From the NCBI RefSeq assembly GCF_014196745.1, contig NZ_JACIEH010000003.1:248001-312000 (forward strand): a DNA stretch of 64,000 nt, read 5' to 3'. Below are positions 1 to 8,974 of this stretch, one piece after another (within the stretch, counting starts at the first letter, position 1; every line of letters starts with the position of its first letter). The position numbers and the translations under genes were made by a program. Source of the stretch: Sphingomonas kyeonggiensis (GTDB lineage: Bacteria; Pseudomonadota; Alphaproteobacteria; Sphingomonadales; Sphingomonadaceae). The notes under the pieces are model-generated. The model did not search any database, was not told where the DNA came from, and worked only from the letters and a program-made list of their open reading frames with translations.

Positions 1-1296
1 AAGACGGAATTCTGCACGGGCGGTGAGCATGCGATAAGGCTCGGTGACGCCCTGCAGCACCAGGTCATCGACCATCACACCAAGATAGGACGTCGCGCGA
101 TCCAGGACCAGCGGGGCGAGGCCCCGGGCACGCGCAGCCGCGTTGAGCCCGGCGACCAGCCCCTGCCCGCCCGCTTCCTCATAGCCCGTGGTGCCGTTGA
201 TCTGGCCGGCACACCACACGCCCGGGATCGCCGGCAGCGCCAGCGTGGCGTCGAGCGCGCGCGGATCGATATGGTCATATTCGACCGCATAGCCCGGCGT
301 GACGATCGCCGCCTGCTCGAGCCCTGGGATCGAATTGACCATCGCCACCTGAATATCGACCGGCAACGAGGTCGACATGCCGTTCGGATAGATCAGGTGC
401 GTATCCAGGCCCTCGGGCTCGAGGAAGATCTGGTGCCCGTCGCGGTCGCCGAAGCGGTGGATCTTGTCCTCGATCGACGGGCAATAGCGCGGCCCCTGCG
501 CATCGATCGCCCCGGTGAACAAGGGCGAGCGATCGAGCCCCGAGCGGATCGCGTCATGCGTCGCATGGGTGGTGCGCGTGACACCGCAATGGAGCTGCGG
601 GAGAGTCCGGCGCGGGGTGAGCGGCGACATCGTCCAGGGCTCGGCGTCCGAGGGCTGCTCCTCGATCCGTGCCCAGTCGATCGTGCGGCCGTCGAGGCGC
701 GGCGGGGTGCCGGTCTTCAGCCGGGCCATCGGCAGGTTGAGCGCGCGCAGCTGCTCGGCGAGGCGGATGGCAGAGCCCTCGCCTACCCGGCCGCCAGTCT
801 CCCGCTCCTCGCCCCGAAAGATGCGGCCGCCGAGGAAGGTACCGGTGGCGAGCACCACGGCCCGGCATGTGATCAGGCTGCCATCGGCCAACCGGACACC
901 CGCGACCGCGCCGCCTTCCAGCTCCAGTCCCTCGGCCTCGCCGGCGACCAGGTGCAGGTCGGGCTGTTCGGCCAGGAGCTTCTGGATCGCCGCGGCATAG
1001 CGCACCCGGTCGGCCTGGACCCGCGGCCCCTGGACCGCGGTGCCCTTGGACCGGTTGAGCATGCGGTAATGAATGCCCGCGGCATCGGTCGCGCGACCCA
1101 TCAGTCCGTCGAACGCATCGACCTCACGGACCAGATGGCCCTTCCCCAGCCCTCCGATTGCCGGGTTACACGACATCGCCCCGAGCTTCGTCAGGTCGAA
1201 GCTGAGCAACGCGGTGCGCGCGCCCCGGCGTGCCGAAGCGGCGGCCGCTTCGGTGCCGGCGTGCCCGCCGCCGATGACGATGACATCGAAATCCAT
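1..1296 (-). CDS. mnmG: MnmG (GidA), tRNA U34 carboxymethylaminomethyl synthase subunit, partial
   Basis: FAD-dependent partner of MnmE that builds the cmnm5 modification on wobble uridine 34 of certain tRNAs in the cytoplasm. The gene reads leftward off the window edge; 432 codons are visible of roughly 620 usual, so the C-terminal part is missing. The N-terminus has the FAD-binding dinucleotide fold (VIGGGHAGTEAA), followed by the MnmG-typical SCNPAIGGLGKGHLVRE stretch, and GVTEPYRMLTARAEFRL lies near the cut edge. mnmE lies 56 bp upstream on the same strand, which supports one modification operon. Identification is secure. Confidence 0.97.
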   Translation of the reverse strand, partial: MDFDVIVIGGGHAGTEAAAASARRGARTALLSFDLTKLGAMSCNPAIGGLGKGHLVREVDAFDGLMGRATDAAGIHYRMLNRSKGTAVQGPRVQADRVRYAAAIQKLLAEQPDLHLVAGEAEGLELEGGAVAGVRLADGSLITCRAVVLATGTFLGGRIFRGEERETGGRVGEGSAIRLAEQLRALNLPMARLKTGTPPRLDGRTIDWARIEEQPSDAEPWTMSPLTPRRTLPQLHCGVTRTTHATHDAIRSGLDRSPLFTGAIDAQGPRYCPSIEDKIHRFGDRDGHQIFLEPEGLDTHLIYPNGMSTSLPVDIQVAMVNSIPGLEQAAIVTPGYAVEYDHIDPRALDATLALPAIPGVWCAGQINGTTGYEEAGGQGLVAGLNAAARARGLAPLVLDRATSYLGVMVDDLVLQGVTEPYRMLTARAEFRL

Positions 1297-1352
1297 TGCC
1301 CGCGCGCTACAGAATCGCAGGCCCGCCGTCAAAACCGTTCCACGTGGAACAT

Positions 1353-2636
1353 CTACTTACCTATGCAGAAACGCCCGAACAGCGCATCGAGCATCGCCTC
1401 GACCCCGGCCCGCCCAGTGATCGCATCGAACGCGCGCATCGCGCTGCGCAGCTGCTCGGCAATCAGCAGCAGGTCGCTTTCATGAGCGATCGCCTGAAGC
1501 GAAGCCGCGGCGGACTGGCACAACGCCCGCTGCCGGGCATTGAGCGCCATCAAGTCGGGCGGGGGAAGCAGTTCGCCCGCCAGTCCAGCCATCGCCTCCC
1601 AGAGCGCGTCCAGGCCGGCACCAGTGCGCGACGATAGCGACAATCGACCCGCACCCAGCCCCCGCTCCGGCAGGTCGGCACGAGGGTTGAGCCACAGAAG
1701 ATGCTCGTGCACCGGCGGCGTCTCATCGCCGAGCCACAGCAGAATGTCCGCCTCGGCCTGTGCCGCCTGCGCCCGTGCGATACCGATCGCTTCGATCTCG
1801 TCGCCCGGCAGCTCGGCCAGCCCGGCGGTATCGATCAGCAACCAGGCGATCCCGCCACGCACCACCGGCGCCTCGATCCGGTCCCGCGTCGTGCCCGAGA
1901 TCGGTGAGACGATCGCAGCATCGCGCCCCGCCATCGCATTGAGCAGCGACGACTTGCCGGCATTGGGCGGCCCGGCGAGCACCACGCGGATGCCGTCGCG
2001 CAACCGTTCGACCGGCGGCCGATCGGCCACGGCTTCGATATCCACGGCCAACGCGACCGCGCCCGACCGGATCGCCGGCAGCAGCGCAGCGTCCGCGACA
2101 TCATCCTCGTCGCTATGATCGAGTTCGGCCTCGACCCGTGCGGCCAGGCCAAGCAGCCGATCGGTCCAACCCTCGACCGCCCGACGCACCGCGCCTTCCG
2201 CCGACCGGATGGCGGACCGGCGCTGCGCCTCGGTCTCGGCCATCAGCAGGTCGCCCAGCCCCTCGGCCTCGCTCAGATCGATCCGGCCATGCTGAAGCGC
2301 GCGCCGCGTGAACTCCCCCGGCTCCGCGGACCGGAGCCCGGGTCGGGCAGCCAGCGCCGCTTCGACCGCGCGAACCACGGCCCGGCCGCCATGGAGATGG
2401 AACTCGGCAAGGTCCTCCCCCGTCGCGCTGCGCGGGCCCGGGAAGCAGAGGACCAGTGCGCGATCGAGCAGCGCGCGATCGGCAGGATCGTGCAAGGCCC
2501 GAACGGTCGCCCGGCGCGGTGCCGGCACGTCACCCGCAAACTCCCGCACCACCGCGAATGCCTGCGGCCCGCTGACGCGCAGCACCGCGATCGCAGCGGG
2601 TGGCGCGCCGCTCGATACCGCGTAGATCGTGTCCAT
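1353..2636 (-). CDS. mnmE: MnmE (TrmE), tRNA modification GTPase
   Basis: GTPase that works with MnmG on tRNA U34. At 427 aa it is near the usual 430-460. An N-terminal formyl-THF-binding domain is followed by a G domain with P-loop GPPNAGKSSLLNAM (about residue 220), SGTTRD and DTAGL. It ends in the family-diagnostic CIGK, whose cysteine is essential in the modification reaction. The ATG at 2636 (MDTIYAV) is chosen because it starts exactly at the family N-terminus and overlaps by one base the stop of the upstream DUF6489 gene (TAATG), suggesting translational coupling. An upstream in-frame extension exists but does not fit the family. Confidence 0.97.
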   Translation of the reverse strand: MDTIYAVSSGAPPAAIAVLRVSGPQAFAVVREFAGDVPAPRRATVRALHDPADRALLDRALVLCFPGPRSATGEDLAEFHLHGGRAVVRAVEAALAARPGLRSAEPGEFTRRALQHGRIDLSEAEGLGDLLMAETEAQRRSAIRSAEGAVRRAVEGWTDRLLGLAARVEAELDHSDEDDVADAALLPAIRSGAVALAVDIEAVADRPPVERLRDGIRVVLAGPPNAGKSSLLNAMAGRDAAIVSPISGTTRDRIEAPVVRGGIAWLLIDTAGLAELPGDEIEAIGIARAQAAQAEADILLWLGDETPPVHEHLLWLNPRADLPERGLGAGRLSLSSRTGAGLDALWEAMAGLAGELLPPPDLMALNARQRALCQSAAASLQAIAHESDLLLIAEQLRSAMRAFDAITGRAGVEAMLDALFGRFCIGK

Positions 2637-2884
2637 TACTTCTCGGTCTTGCTCCCGGTATCGAACTTCGAAGGATCGAACAGGGCACGCCAGAATCCCA
2701 TGCCCGCCTCGCTCATCGGGGCCCAGCTCTGCAGCATCTTCTGGAACGCCTCCGGGCTGCCCTGCTTGTCGATCGCATCGACCATCATCGCAATGTAACG
2801 CTCGTGCACCGGCGCCAGATCGGGCAGGCCCATGGCACGCCGCGCTTCCTCCGGCGTGCACTCCACCTCGACATTGATCTTCAT
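2636..2884 (-). CDS. DUF6489 family small protein
   Basis: An 82-aa soluble protein beginning MKINVEVECTPEEARRAMGLPDL. It resembles the small alphaproteobacterial DUF6489 family, of unknown function. No signal peptide or membrane segment is visible. The charged first part is followed by a segment rich in Met and Trp (WAPMSEAGMGFWRALFD) that may be an amphipathic helix. Its stop codon overlaps the mnmE start by one base, so the two are probably co-translated. Family assignment is from memory; the operon link to tRNA modification is only positional. Confidence 0.8.
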   Translation of the reverse strand: MKINVEVECTPEEARRAMGLPDLAPVHERYIAMMVDAIDKQGSPEAFQKMLQSWAPMSEAGMGFWRALFDPSKFDTGSKTEK

Positions 2885-2931
2885 GGCCGTCTCCGTTGCG
2901 CACGCCGGGTTACGGCTGCTAGTTCGAAGCC

Positions 2932-3408
2932 ATGTATGCGCGCGACCATGCGGTGATCGCAACGCCCATCGGTCCAGTCCGGGTCGAAGGCTGTGAAGAC
3001 GTGCTGGTTTCGGTCCGGATCGGCGAAGGTTCACCCACGCCAGCTGCCGCCACCACGGTCCGCACCGCCGTCGATCAGCTGGAGCAATGGTTCGCCGGCG
3101 ATCGCCAGGATTTCGATCTTCCGCTCCTGCCCCTGCCCACTTCACGTGGAACAGAGCTGCGCCAGGCGATGATCGGCATCGGCTATGGCGAGACGATGAG
3201 CTATGGCGAGCTCGCCCAGATCACCGGATCGAGTGCGCGAGCGATCGGCCAGATCTGCTCGAATAACCCCTTTCCCATCCTCGTCCCTTGCCACCGCGTG
3301 CTCGGCCAGGGCGGGAAGCTCGGCAATTATTCGGGCGGCGACGGGCCCAAGACCAAATCCTGGCTGCTCGATCATGAGCGGCGCTTCTCTGGAAGGACCT
3401 TATTGTGA
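2932..3408 (+). CDS. ogt: Methylated-DNA--protein-cysteine methyltransferase (Ogt type)
   Basis: Suicide repair enzyme that moves the alkyl group from O6-methylguanine or O4-methylthymine to its own cysteine. At 158 aa it is a stand-alone Ogt form without an Ada domain. The catalytic motif PCHRV is present with Cys120. The DNA-binding helix region GETMSYGELAQITGSSARAIG precedes it. It is divergent from the DUF6489-mnmE pair with only 47 bp between start codons, so the promoters must be compact or overlapping. Its stop overlaps the next gene by 4 nt. Confidence 0.95.
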   Translation: MYARDHAVIATPIGPVRVEGCEDVLVSVRIGEGSPTPAAATTVRTAVDQLEQWFAGDRQDFDLPLLPLPTSRGTELRQAMIGIGYGETMSYGELAQITGSSARAIGQICSNNPFPILVPCHRVLGQGGKLGNYSGGDGPKTKSWLLDHERRFSGRTLL

Positions 3409-4106
3409 GCGAGATGATCAGCATCGACACGATCGACGGCAGCGGCAGCTTCCACGCCTATGTCGCCCGGCCCGAGGGCACGCCCAAGGCCGCGGTGATC
3501 GTGATCCAGGAGATCTTCGGCGTGAACCCCGGCATCCGCCAGAAGTGCGACGATTGGGCGGCCAAGGGCTATCTCAGCCTCGCACCCGATCTGTTCTGGC
3601 GGCTCGAGCCGGGCATTCAGCTCGATGCGGACGTCCCCGAGCAGTTCCAGCAGGCGCTGGAGCTGATGGGCAAGTTCAACCAGGACGCCGGCATCCGCGA
3701 CATCGAAGCGACCATCCGTGCGGCCCGCGCCCAGCTGGGCGAAGGCGGCAAGGTCGGCGTGGTGGGCTTCTGCCTGGGCGGCCGCCTGGCATTCATGACC
3801 GCGACCCGCACCGACAGCGATGCGAGCGTCGGCTATTACGGCGTGGGCATCGACAATCTGCTTGGCGAGAAGCACGGCATTTCGCGTCCGGTGCTGCTCC
3901 ACATCCCCCAGGCCGATCACTTCGTCAGCCCGGAAGCCCAGGCGGCGATGCATGACGGGCTGGACGATCACCCCAGGGTGACACTGTTCGACTATGCCGG
4001 CGAGGATCACGGCTTTGCCGACACCTTCGGCAAGCGCCGCTCCGACGAAGCGGCAAAACTCGCCGATGCCCGGACCGCCGAGTTTTTTGTAAAGAATCTC
4101 GGCTAA
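3405..4106 (+). CDS. Dienelactone hydrolase family protein
   Basis: Alpha/beta hydrolase of 233 aa related to carboxymethylenebutenolidase. The nucleophile motif GFCLGG carries Cys123, the same position as in characterised dienelactone hydrolases, and the catalytic histidine lies in GEDHGFAD near the C-terminus. No signal peptide, so cytoplasmic. GTG start at 3405 overlaps the ogt stop by 4 nt, indicating co-transcription. No aromatic-degradation genes are nearby, so the physiological substrate is unknown. Confidence 0.92.
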   Translation: MSEMISIDTIDGSGSFHAYVARPEGTPKAAVIVIQEIFGVNPGIRQKCDDWAAKGYLSLAPDLFWRLEPGIQLDADVPEQFQQALELMGKFNQDAGIRDIEATIRAARAQLGEGGKVGVVGFCLGGRLAFMTATRTDSDASVGYYGVGIDNLLGEKHGISRPVLLHIPQADHFVSPEAQAAMHDGLDDHPRVTLFDYAGEDHGFADTFGKRRSDEAAKLADARTAEFFVKNLG

Positions 4107-4138
4107 GCTGCAGGCACCGAACGACAAGGGGGAAAGAC

Positions 4139-5188
4139 ATGCGGGGAGTCAGGGCACTGCGCCGGTCGACATGCGCGCTCATTGCCTTGCTGGCATTGCC
4201 TGCCGGCGCCGCCTCCCCGTCCCCCGATCTTGGCCCGGTGCTCGCGCACTGGGACCGGGACGAACATCCCGACCTGCGCGGCGTGGTGGTGATCCATCGC
4301 GGCCAGCGCGTCGCCGAGCGCTACTACAATGGCGCCACCGCCGACGAGCTCCACGACATCCGCTCGGCGGGCAAGAGCATCACTGCGCTGCTCGTCGGCA
4401 TCGCGATCGATCGCGGTGCGATCCGATCGGTGGACGATCCGGTTTCGCGCTATTGGACCGATGCCGCCGGCAGTGCGATCGGGCCGGTCGCGCTGCGCGA
4501 CGTGCTGAGCATGCGCTCTGGCCTCGCCGCGTTCGACGAGGATCCCGCTTCCCCCGGCAATGAAGACCGGATGGACGAGGCGGCGGATCCGCTGGCCTTT
4601 GTCCTCGCTGTGCCGCGTGAGACCAATCCAGGCACCCGCTATCGCTACAATTCCACGACCACCTATGTCGCAGGCGTGGTCGTGGCCAAGGCTACCCATG
4701 GATCGATGGCGGATTTCGCCCGGCAGCGGCTCTTCGCGCCACTCGGCATTGCGCGCTGGCGCTGGGATTCCGACGCTGCGGGCATCACCAAGGGCCAGGG
4801 CAATCTCCGGCTCACCACGCGCGACCTGGCGCAGATCGGCGAGATGGTGCGGAACAAGGGCCAGCTGGGCGGCCGCCGGATCGTCAGCGCGCGCTGGGTA
4901 TCGGCGATGACGGCACCCCTTGTCGGCATCGCGGACAGCGATCCCTATGCCGATCACTATGGCTATTTCTGGTACCGCAAGACCCATCAGGTCGACGGCA
5001 CCGCCGTCACCGTGTCCTTCGCCTCGGGCAATGGCGGCAACAAGATCTATGTCGTGCCGGGCTGCGATCTGGTCGTCGGGATCACTTCCGCCGCCTATGG
5101 CCGCGGCTATGGCCAGCGGCGGTCGGAAGCGATCCTCAAGGCGGTCCTTGCCGCCGAAGTCGGTGCCGGCCACTGCCGGGCCGGCTGA
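4139..5188 (+). CDS. Serine hydrolase, beta-lactamase class C / PBP4* family, exported
   Basis: A 349-aa protein with an N-terminal signal peptide (hydrophobic core LIALLALPAGAAS). The SxxK active-site motif is SAGK (Ser76, Lys79), and YNS in the RYRYNSTTTY stretch fits the YxN motif of class C serine hydrolases. These belong to the beta-lactamase-related fold and may act as esterases, peptidases or carboxypeptidases; a true beta-lactamase cannot be claimed. It lies 32 bp after the hydrolase gene in the same direction and converges with the TerC gene, the stops being 3 bp apart. Confidence 0.9.
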   Translation: MRGVRALRRSTCALIALLALPAGAASPSPDLGPVLAHWDRDEHPDLRGVVVIHRGQRVAERYYNGATADELHDIRSAGKSITALLVGIAIDRGAIRSVDDPVSRYWTDAAGSAIGPVALRDVLSMRSGLAAFDEDPASPGNEDRMDEAADPLAFVLAVPRETNPGTRYRYNSTTTYVAGVVVAKATHGSMADFARQRLFAPLGIARWRWDSDAAGITKGQGNLRLTTRDLAQIGEMVRNKGQLGGRRIVSARWVSAMTAPLVGIADSDPYADHYGYFWYRKTHQVDGTAVTVSFASGNGGNKIYVVPGCDLVVGITSAAYGRGYGQRRSEAILKAVLAAEVGAGHCRAG

Positions 5189-5191
5189 GCC

Positions 5192-5893
5192 TCAGAAGAA
5201 GCTGGTGATCCCCGGAGTCTCGTGGGTGCCGACCCAGCCTTCATAGATCATGCGGAATGCCACGAAGATGATCACCGCCAAGCCGATATAGGCGATCCAG
5301 GGATAACGGTTGATCAGCTTGGCGATCAGGTTCGCCGCGATCCCCATCAGCGCTACCGAAAGCAGCAGGCCGACGACGAGGATGCCGGGATGCTCGCGCG
5401 CGGCACCGGCGACCGCCAGGACGTTGTCGAGGCTCATGGAGACATCGGCGACCGCGACCGCCCAGGCGGCCGCGGCAAAGCTCTTTGCAGGCTTGAGACC
5501 CGATTCCACTTCATCGGCGTGCGGACCGCCCTCGCGGATCTCACGCCAGAACTTCCAGCTCACCCAGAGCAGCAACAGGCCGCCGGCGAAGATCAGGCCG
5601 ACAATGCCCATCAGCCAGCTGACGATCAGCGCGAAGGCGATGCGCAGGACAAGCGCGGCGCCGATGCCGATCAGGATGACCTTCTTGCGCTGCTCCGCCG
5701 GCAGTCCCGCAGCAAGCGCGCCGACAACGATCGCGTTGTCGCCTGCCAACACCAGGTCGATCATCAGCACCGAGCCAAAGGCGGCAAGCGCGGACGGATC
5801 ACCCAGGTTCGAGAAATCGGCGAGGATATGCTGCCAGATATCGGCGGGAGAGCCGATTCCGGCTGCGGCGGCGCTGAGGAGCATGTCGAGCAT
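5192..5893 (-). CDS. TerC family integral membrane protein
   Basis: A 233-aa polytopic membrane protein with about seven hydrophobic segments. The two TerC-family signatures are present: DLVLAGDNAIVVG in the first helices and DVSMSLDNVLAVAG in the later repeat, each carrying conserved acidic and Asn residues within the membrane. Members are linked to metal-ion export (for example manganese) and tellurium resistance; this YjbE-like type has no ter operon around it. The C-terminal end (GTHETPGITSFF) is short. Substrate is unknown from sequence alone. Confidence 0.93.
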   Translation of the reverse strand: MLDMLLSAAAAGIGSPADIWQHILADFSNLGDPSALAAFGSVLMIDLVLAGDNAIVVGALAAGLPAEQRKKVILIGIGAALVLRIAFALIVSWLMGIVGLIFAGGLLLLWVSWKFWREIREGGPHADEVESGLKPAKSFAAAAWAVAVADVSMSLDNVLAVAGAAREHPGILVVGLLLSVALMGIAANLIAKLINRYPWIAYIGLAVIIFVAFRMIYEGWVGTHETPGITSFF

Positions 5894-5963
5894 CGGCTAA
5901 GCCCTAACGCGCTCGGGGCCGCATGCAAGCGCCTGAAGGTTCGCTTGTCCTGCCCCACAACGA

Positions 5964-5994
5964 AAAAGGCCGGGCGCTGGGCCCGGCCTTTGTT
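5964..5994 (-). terminator. Rho-independent terminator downstream of rho
   Basis: A GC-rich inverted repeat, AAAGGCCGGGC / GCCCGGCCTTT, with a 3-5 nt loop. It lies just beyond the rho stop at 6013 and, on the minus strand, runs into a short T-rich end. It is well placed to end rho transcription and to insulate it from the TerC gene. Confidence 0.85.
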
Positions 5995-6012
5995 TCACGT
6001 GGAGCGTGAAGC

Positions 6013-7269
6013 TTACTGGTTCATCGAGTCGAAGAAATCCTCGTTGGTCTTCGAGTCCTTCATCTTGTCGAGCAGGAACTCCATCGCGTCGATCGTGCCC
6101 ATCTGCATGAGGATGCGGCGCAGGACCCACATCTTGGTGAGCTTGGCCTTGTCGACCAGCAGCTCTTCCTTGCGGGTGCCCGACTTGCCAACGTCGAGCG
6201 CCGGGAAGATGCGCTTGTCGGCCACCTTGCGGTCGAGGACGATTTCCGAGTTACCGGTGCCCTTGAACTCTTCGAAGATGACTTCGTCCATGCGGCTGCC
6301 GGTGTCGATCAGCGCGGTGGCGATGATCGAGAGCGAGCCGCCCTCCTCGATGTTGCGCGCGGCACCGAAGAAGCGCTTCGGGCGCTGCAGCGCGTTGGCG
6401 TCGACACCGCCGGTCAGCACCTTTCCCGACGACGGCACCACGGTGTTGTAGGCGCGGCCGAGGCGGGTGATCGAGTCGAGCAGGATGACGACATCCTTCT
6501 TGTGCTCGACCAGGCGCTTGGCCTTTTCGATAACCATTTCAGAGACCTGCACGTGGCGCTGGGCCGGCTCGTCGAAGGTCGAGGAGATCACCTCTCCCTT
6601 CACCGAGCGCTGCATGTCGGTGACTTCCTCGGGGCGCTCGTCGATGAGCAGCACGATCAGGAAGACTTCGGGATGGTTGTCGGTGATCGCCTTGGCGATG
6701 TTCTGCAGCATCACCGTCTTGCCGACGCGCGGCGGCGCCACGATCAGCGTGCGCTGGCCCTTGCCCTGCGGCGAGACGATGTCGATGACGCGGGCCGACT
6801 TGTCCTTCTGGGTCGGATCGAGCTGGTCGAGCGTCAGCTTGCTCTCGGGGTAGAGCGGCGTGAGGTTGTCGAAATTGACCCGGTGGCGGACCGCGTCGGG
6901 ATCGTCGAAATTGACCGAGACCAGGCGGACCAGGGCGAAATAGCGCTCGCCGTCCTTGGGCGCGCGGATCTCGCCTTCCACCGTGTCGCCGGTGCGCAGG
7001 CCGAACTTGCGGACCTGGTTGGGCGAGACATAGATGTCATCCGGGCCGGCGAGATAGTTCGCCTCGGGGCTGCGCAGGAAGCCGAAGCCGTCCGGCAGCA
7101 CCTCGATCGTGCCCAGGCCCAGGATCTGCTCGCCATTCTCGGCCTCTGCCTTGAGGATGCCGAACAGCAGGTCCTGCTTGCGCAGCGTCGAAGCGCTCTC
7201 CACGCCGAGCTCCTCGGCCATCGAGACCAGTTCGGCGGGGGCTTTCTTCTTGAGGTCCTTGAGATGCAT
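6013..7269 (-). CDS. rho: Transcription termination factor Rho
   Basis: Hexameric RNA-dependent ATPase/helicase that terminates transcription. 418 aa, the usual length. Order of domains: N-terminal helical domain (MHLKDLKKKAPAELVSMAEE), cold-shock-like RNA-binding domain with GFGFLRSPEANYL, then a RecA-type ATPase with Walker A PPRVGKTVM near residue 180, Walker B VILLDSITR, and the Q-loop/R-loop region. Nothing is missing. About 230 bp separate it from hemJ, so it probably has its own promoter. Rho often lies near the origin in alphaproteobacteria, as here. Confidence 0.99.
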   Translation of the reverse strand: MHLKDLKKKAPAELVSMAEELGVESASTLRKQDLLFGILKAEAENGEQILGLGTIEVLPDGFGFLRSPEANYLAGPDDIYVSPNQVRKFGLRTGDTVEGEIRAPKDGERYFALVRLVSVNFDDPDAVRHRVNFDNLTPLYPESKLTLDQLDPTQKDKSARVIDIVSPQGKGQRTLIVAPPRVGKTVMLQNIAKAITDNHPEVFLIVLLIDERPEEVTDMQRSVKGEVISSTFDEPAQRHVQVSEMVIEKAKRLVEHKKDVVILLDSITRLGRAYNTVVPSSGKVLTGGVDANALQRPKRFFGAARNIEEGGSLSIIATALIDTGSRMDEVIFEEFKGTGNSEIVLDRKVADKRIFPALDVGKSGTRKEELLVDKAKLTKMWVLRRILMQMGTIDAMEFLLDKMKDSKTNEDFFDSMNQ

Positions 7270-7496
7270 TGGGAGTCCGGGTGCTTGGATGCTGGGGGGA
7301 GCGTCGGTCGGCGGGTAGGATCGCGCGCGAATAACGATGCTTGGAGGAGGGATGGGCCGGTGACCCGGTCCACAGCGTGGAATTAGGAGTGGCCTACCCC
7401 CAAGTCAACCGGTCTCCGCGGTCTGGGATGCGCTTTTGCGGCAATCGGTAAATTGCGGCGACCAACCGAAATGGCGCAACTTAATTGCGCGGGCTC

Positions 7497-7949
7497 CTAG
7501 AAGGGTTTCACCACCGCCAGGATCACGACGAGGATCACCGCCAGCGCCGGCACTTCGCCGAGCATGCGCAGCCGCCGCGCCGGAATGTTGCCCTGCCCCG
7601 CGGCGAGCTTCCTCGAATAGCCGACCGCCCAGCCCTGGTAGCCGGAAAGCAGGAACACGATCAGCAACTTGGCATGAAGCCAGCCGAGTCCGGCGCCCCC
7701 GTCGAACAGCCCGACATTGGCGGCGAGCGCCAGGCCGAGCAGCCAGACGATGCCGATCGAGGGACCCAGGATCATCTTGCGGAGCAGCGCCTCGCGCTTC
7801 TCCCAGGCTGCGGCCTCGGGCGTTCCGAGCGATTCCTGATGATGGACCAGATAGCGCGGCAGCAGGAACAGGCCGGCCATCCAGAAGATCACGAAGATGA
7901 TGTGGAATGCCTTGACCCAGAGATAGGCCCCACCCAGCCAGCCTGCCAT
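7497..7949 (-). CDS. hemJ: Protoporphyrinogen IX oxidase HemJ (CopD/UPF0093 family)
   Basis: A 150-aa membrane protein with four predicted hydrophobic segments, matching HemJ, the haem-binding oxidase that converts protoporphyrinogen IX to protoporphyrin IX in many proteobacteria lacking HemY or HemG. The conserved His in WVKAFHIIFVIFWMAGLF and the RYLVHH, KREALLRKMI and GIVWLLGLALA stretches fit. Its ATG overlaps by one base the stop of hemE (TGATG), which strongly supports a haem-biosynthesis role over a copper-resistance CopD. A TTG one codon upstream is an alternative start. Confidence 0.9.
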   Translation of the reverse strand: MAGWLGGAYLWVKAFHIIFVIFWMAGLFLLPRYLVHHQESLGTPEAAAWEKREALLRKMILGPSIGIVWLLGLALAANVGLFDGGAGLGWLHAKLLIVFLLSGYQGWAVGYSRKLAAGQGNIPARRLRMLGEVPALAVILVVILAVVKPF

Positions 7950-8974
7950 CAACCCCTCCTGATGCGCGCCAGCAGCCGCTCGACATGTGCGATCGGCGTA
8001 TCCTGCTGGATGCCGTGCCCGAGATTGAACACATGCGGGCGGCTTGGAAAGGCCGAAAGGATCCGGTCGACCGCGCGATCGAGCGTCTCGCCGCCCGCGA
8101 TCAGCGCGAGCGGATCGAGATTGCCCTGCACGGGGAGCTTCTCCGGCAGCACCTGGTCGGCCCAGGCGGGATCGACCGTCTCGTCGAGCCCGATCGCATC
8201 GACGCCGGTCTCGCGCGCATAGGCGGCGAGCTTGCCGCCTGCGCCCTTGGGGAATCCGATCACCGGCGCCTTGCCCTTCACCGCCGCGGCGATCCGCGCG
8301 GTCGGCGCGATCACCCAGCGCTCGAACTGCTCGGGCGAGAGGCTGCCTGCCCAGCTGTCGAAAAGCTGCACCGCCTCGACTCCGGCATCGATCTGCGCGG
8401 TCAGATAGTCGATCGTGCAGTCGGCAATGCGATCGACCAGCGCCTGCATGAGTCCCGGATCCTGGTAGGCAAGCCGCCGCGCCTCGGCCTGCTCGCGACT
8501 CCCCTGCCCCGCGATCATATAGGTGGCGACGGTCCAGGGGCTCCCTGCAAAGCCCAGGAAGGTCACGCGAGGGTCGAGCTGGGATCTCACCTGCCGGACC
8601 GTCGAATAGACCGCCTCCAGGGCCTCAGAACCCGATTCAAGGCCATCCAGCACGGCACGGGTCGTCACGATCGGTGCCAGGCGCGGGCCTTCGCCGGTTT
8701 CGAACCAGAGTCGCTGGCCCAGCGCCATCGGCACCATCAGGATGTCGGAGAACAGGATCGCGCCGTCCATGCCGAAGCGCCGGATCGGCTGCAGCGTGAT
8801 CTCGGCCGCGGCTTCGGGATCGAGCGCGAGTTCGAGGAATCCGCCCTTCTCGGCCCGGAGCGCGCGATATTCGGGCAGATAGCGACCCGCCTGACGCATC
8901 AGCCAGACCGGCGGAATCTCCTGTCGAGCGCCCTTGAGCGTCTCGAGCAGCGGCTTGGGATGGGAGTCGGTCAG
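7949..8974 (-). CDS. hemE: Uroporphyrinogen decarboxylase HemE, apparent CTG start
   Basis: Decarboxylates the four acetate side chains of uroporphyrinogen III to give coproporphyrinogen III. The conserved N-terminal part (KPLLETLKGARQEIPPVWLM, then RQAGRYLPEYR with substrate-binding Arg residues) is in frame, but its first ATG is at the Met of LMRQAGRY, too late to be the real start. Between the in-frame TAG and that ATG there is no ATG, GTG or TTG. A CTG at 8974, 7 nt after AGGA, gives a protein of 341 aa starting (M)TDSHPKPLLET, the usual length. Identity is certain; the CTG start is an inference. Confidence 0.95.
   Translation of the reverse strand: MTDSHPKPLLETLKGARQEIPPVWLMRQAGRYLPEYRALRAEKGGFLELALDPEAAAEITLQPIRRFGMDGAILFSDILMVPMALGQRLWFETGEGPRLAPIVTTRAVLDGLESGSEALEAVYSTVRQVRSQLDPRVTFLGFAGSPWTVATYMIAGQGSREQAEARRLAYQDPGLMQALVDRIADCTIDYLTAQIDAGVEAVQLFDSWAGSLSPEQFERWVIAPTARIAAAVKGKAPVIGFPKGAGGKLAAYARETGVDAIGLDETVDPAWADQVLPEKLPVQGNLDPLALIAGGETLDRAVDRILSAFPSRPHVFNLGHGIQQDTPIAHVERLLARIRRG

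Noticed and set aside
4139..5188. Beta-lactamase
   Set aside because: SxxK and YxN alone do not distinguish it from esterases or peptidases of the same fold.
7474..7490. GCGCAA-CTTAA-TTGCGC dyad after hemJ
   Set aside because: Short stem with no T run; too weak to call a terminator.
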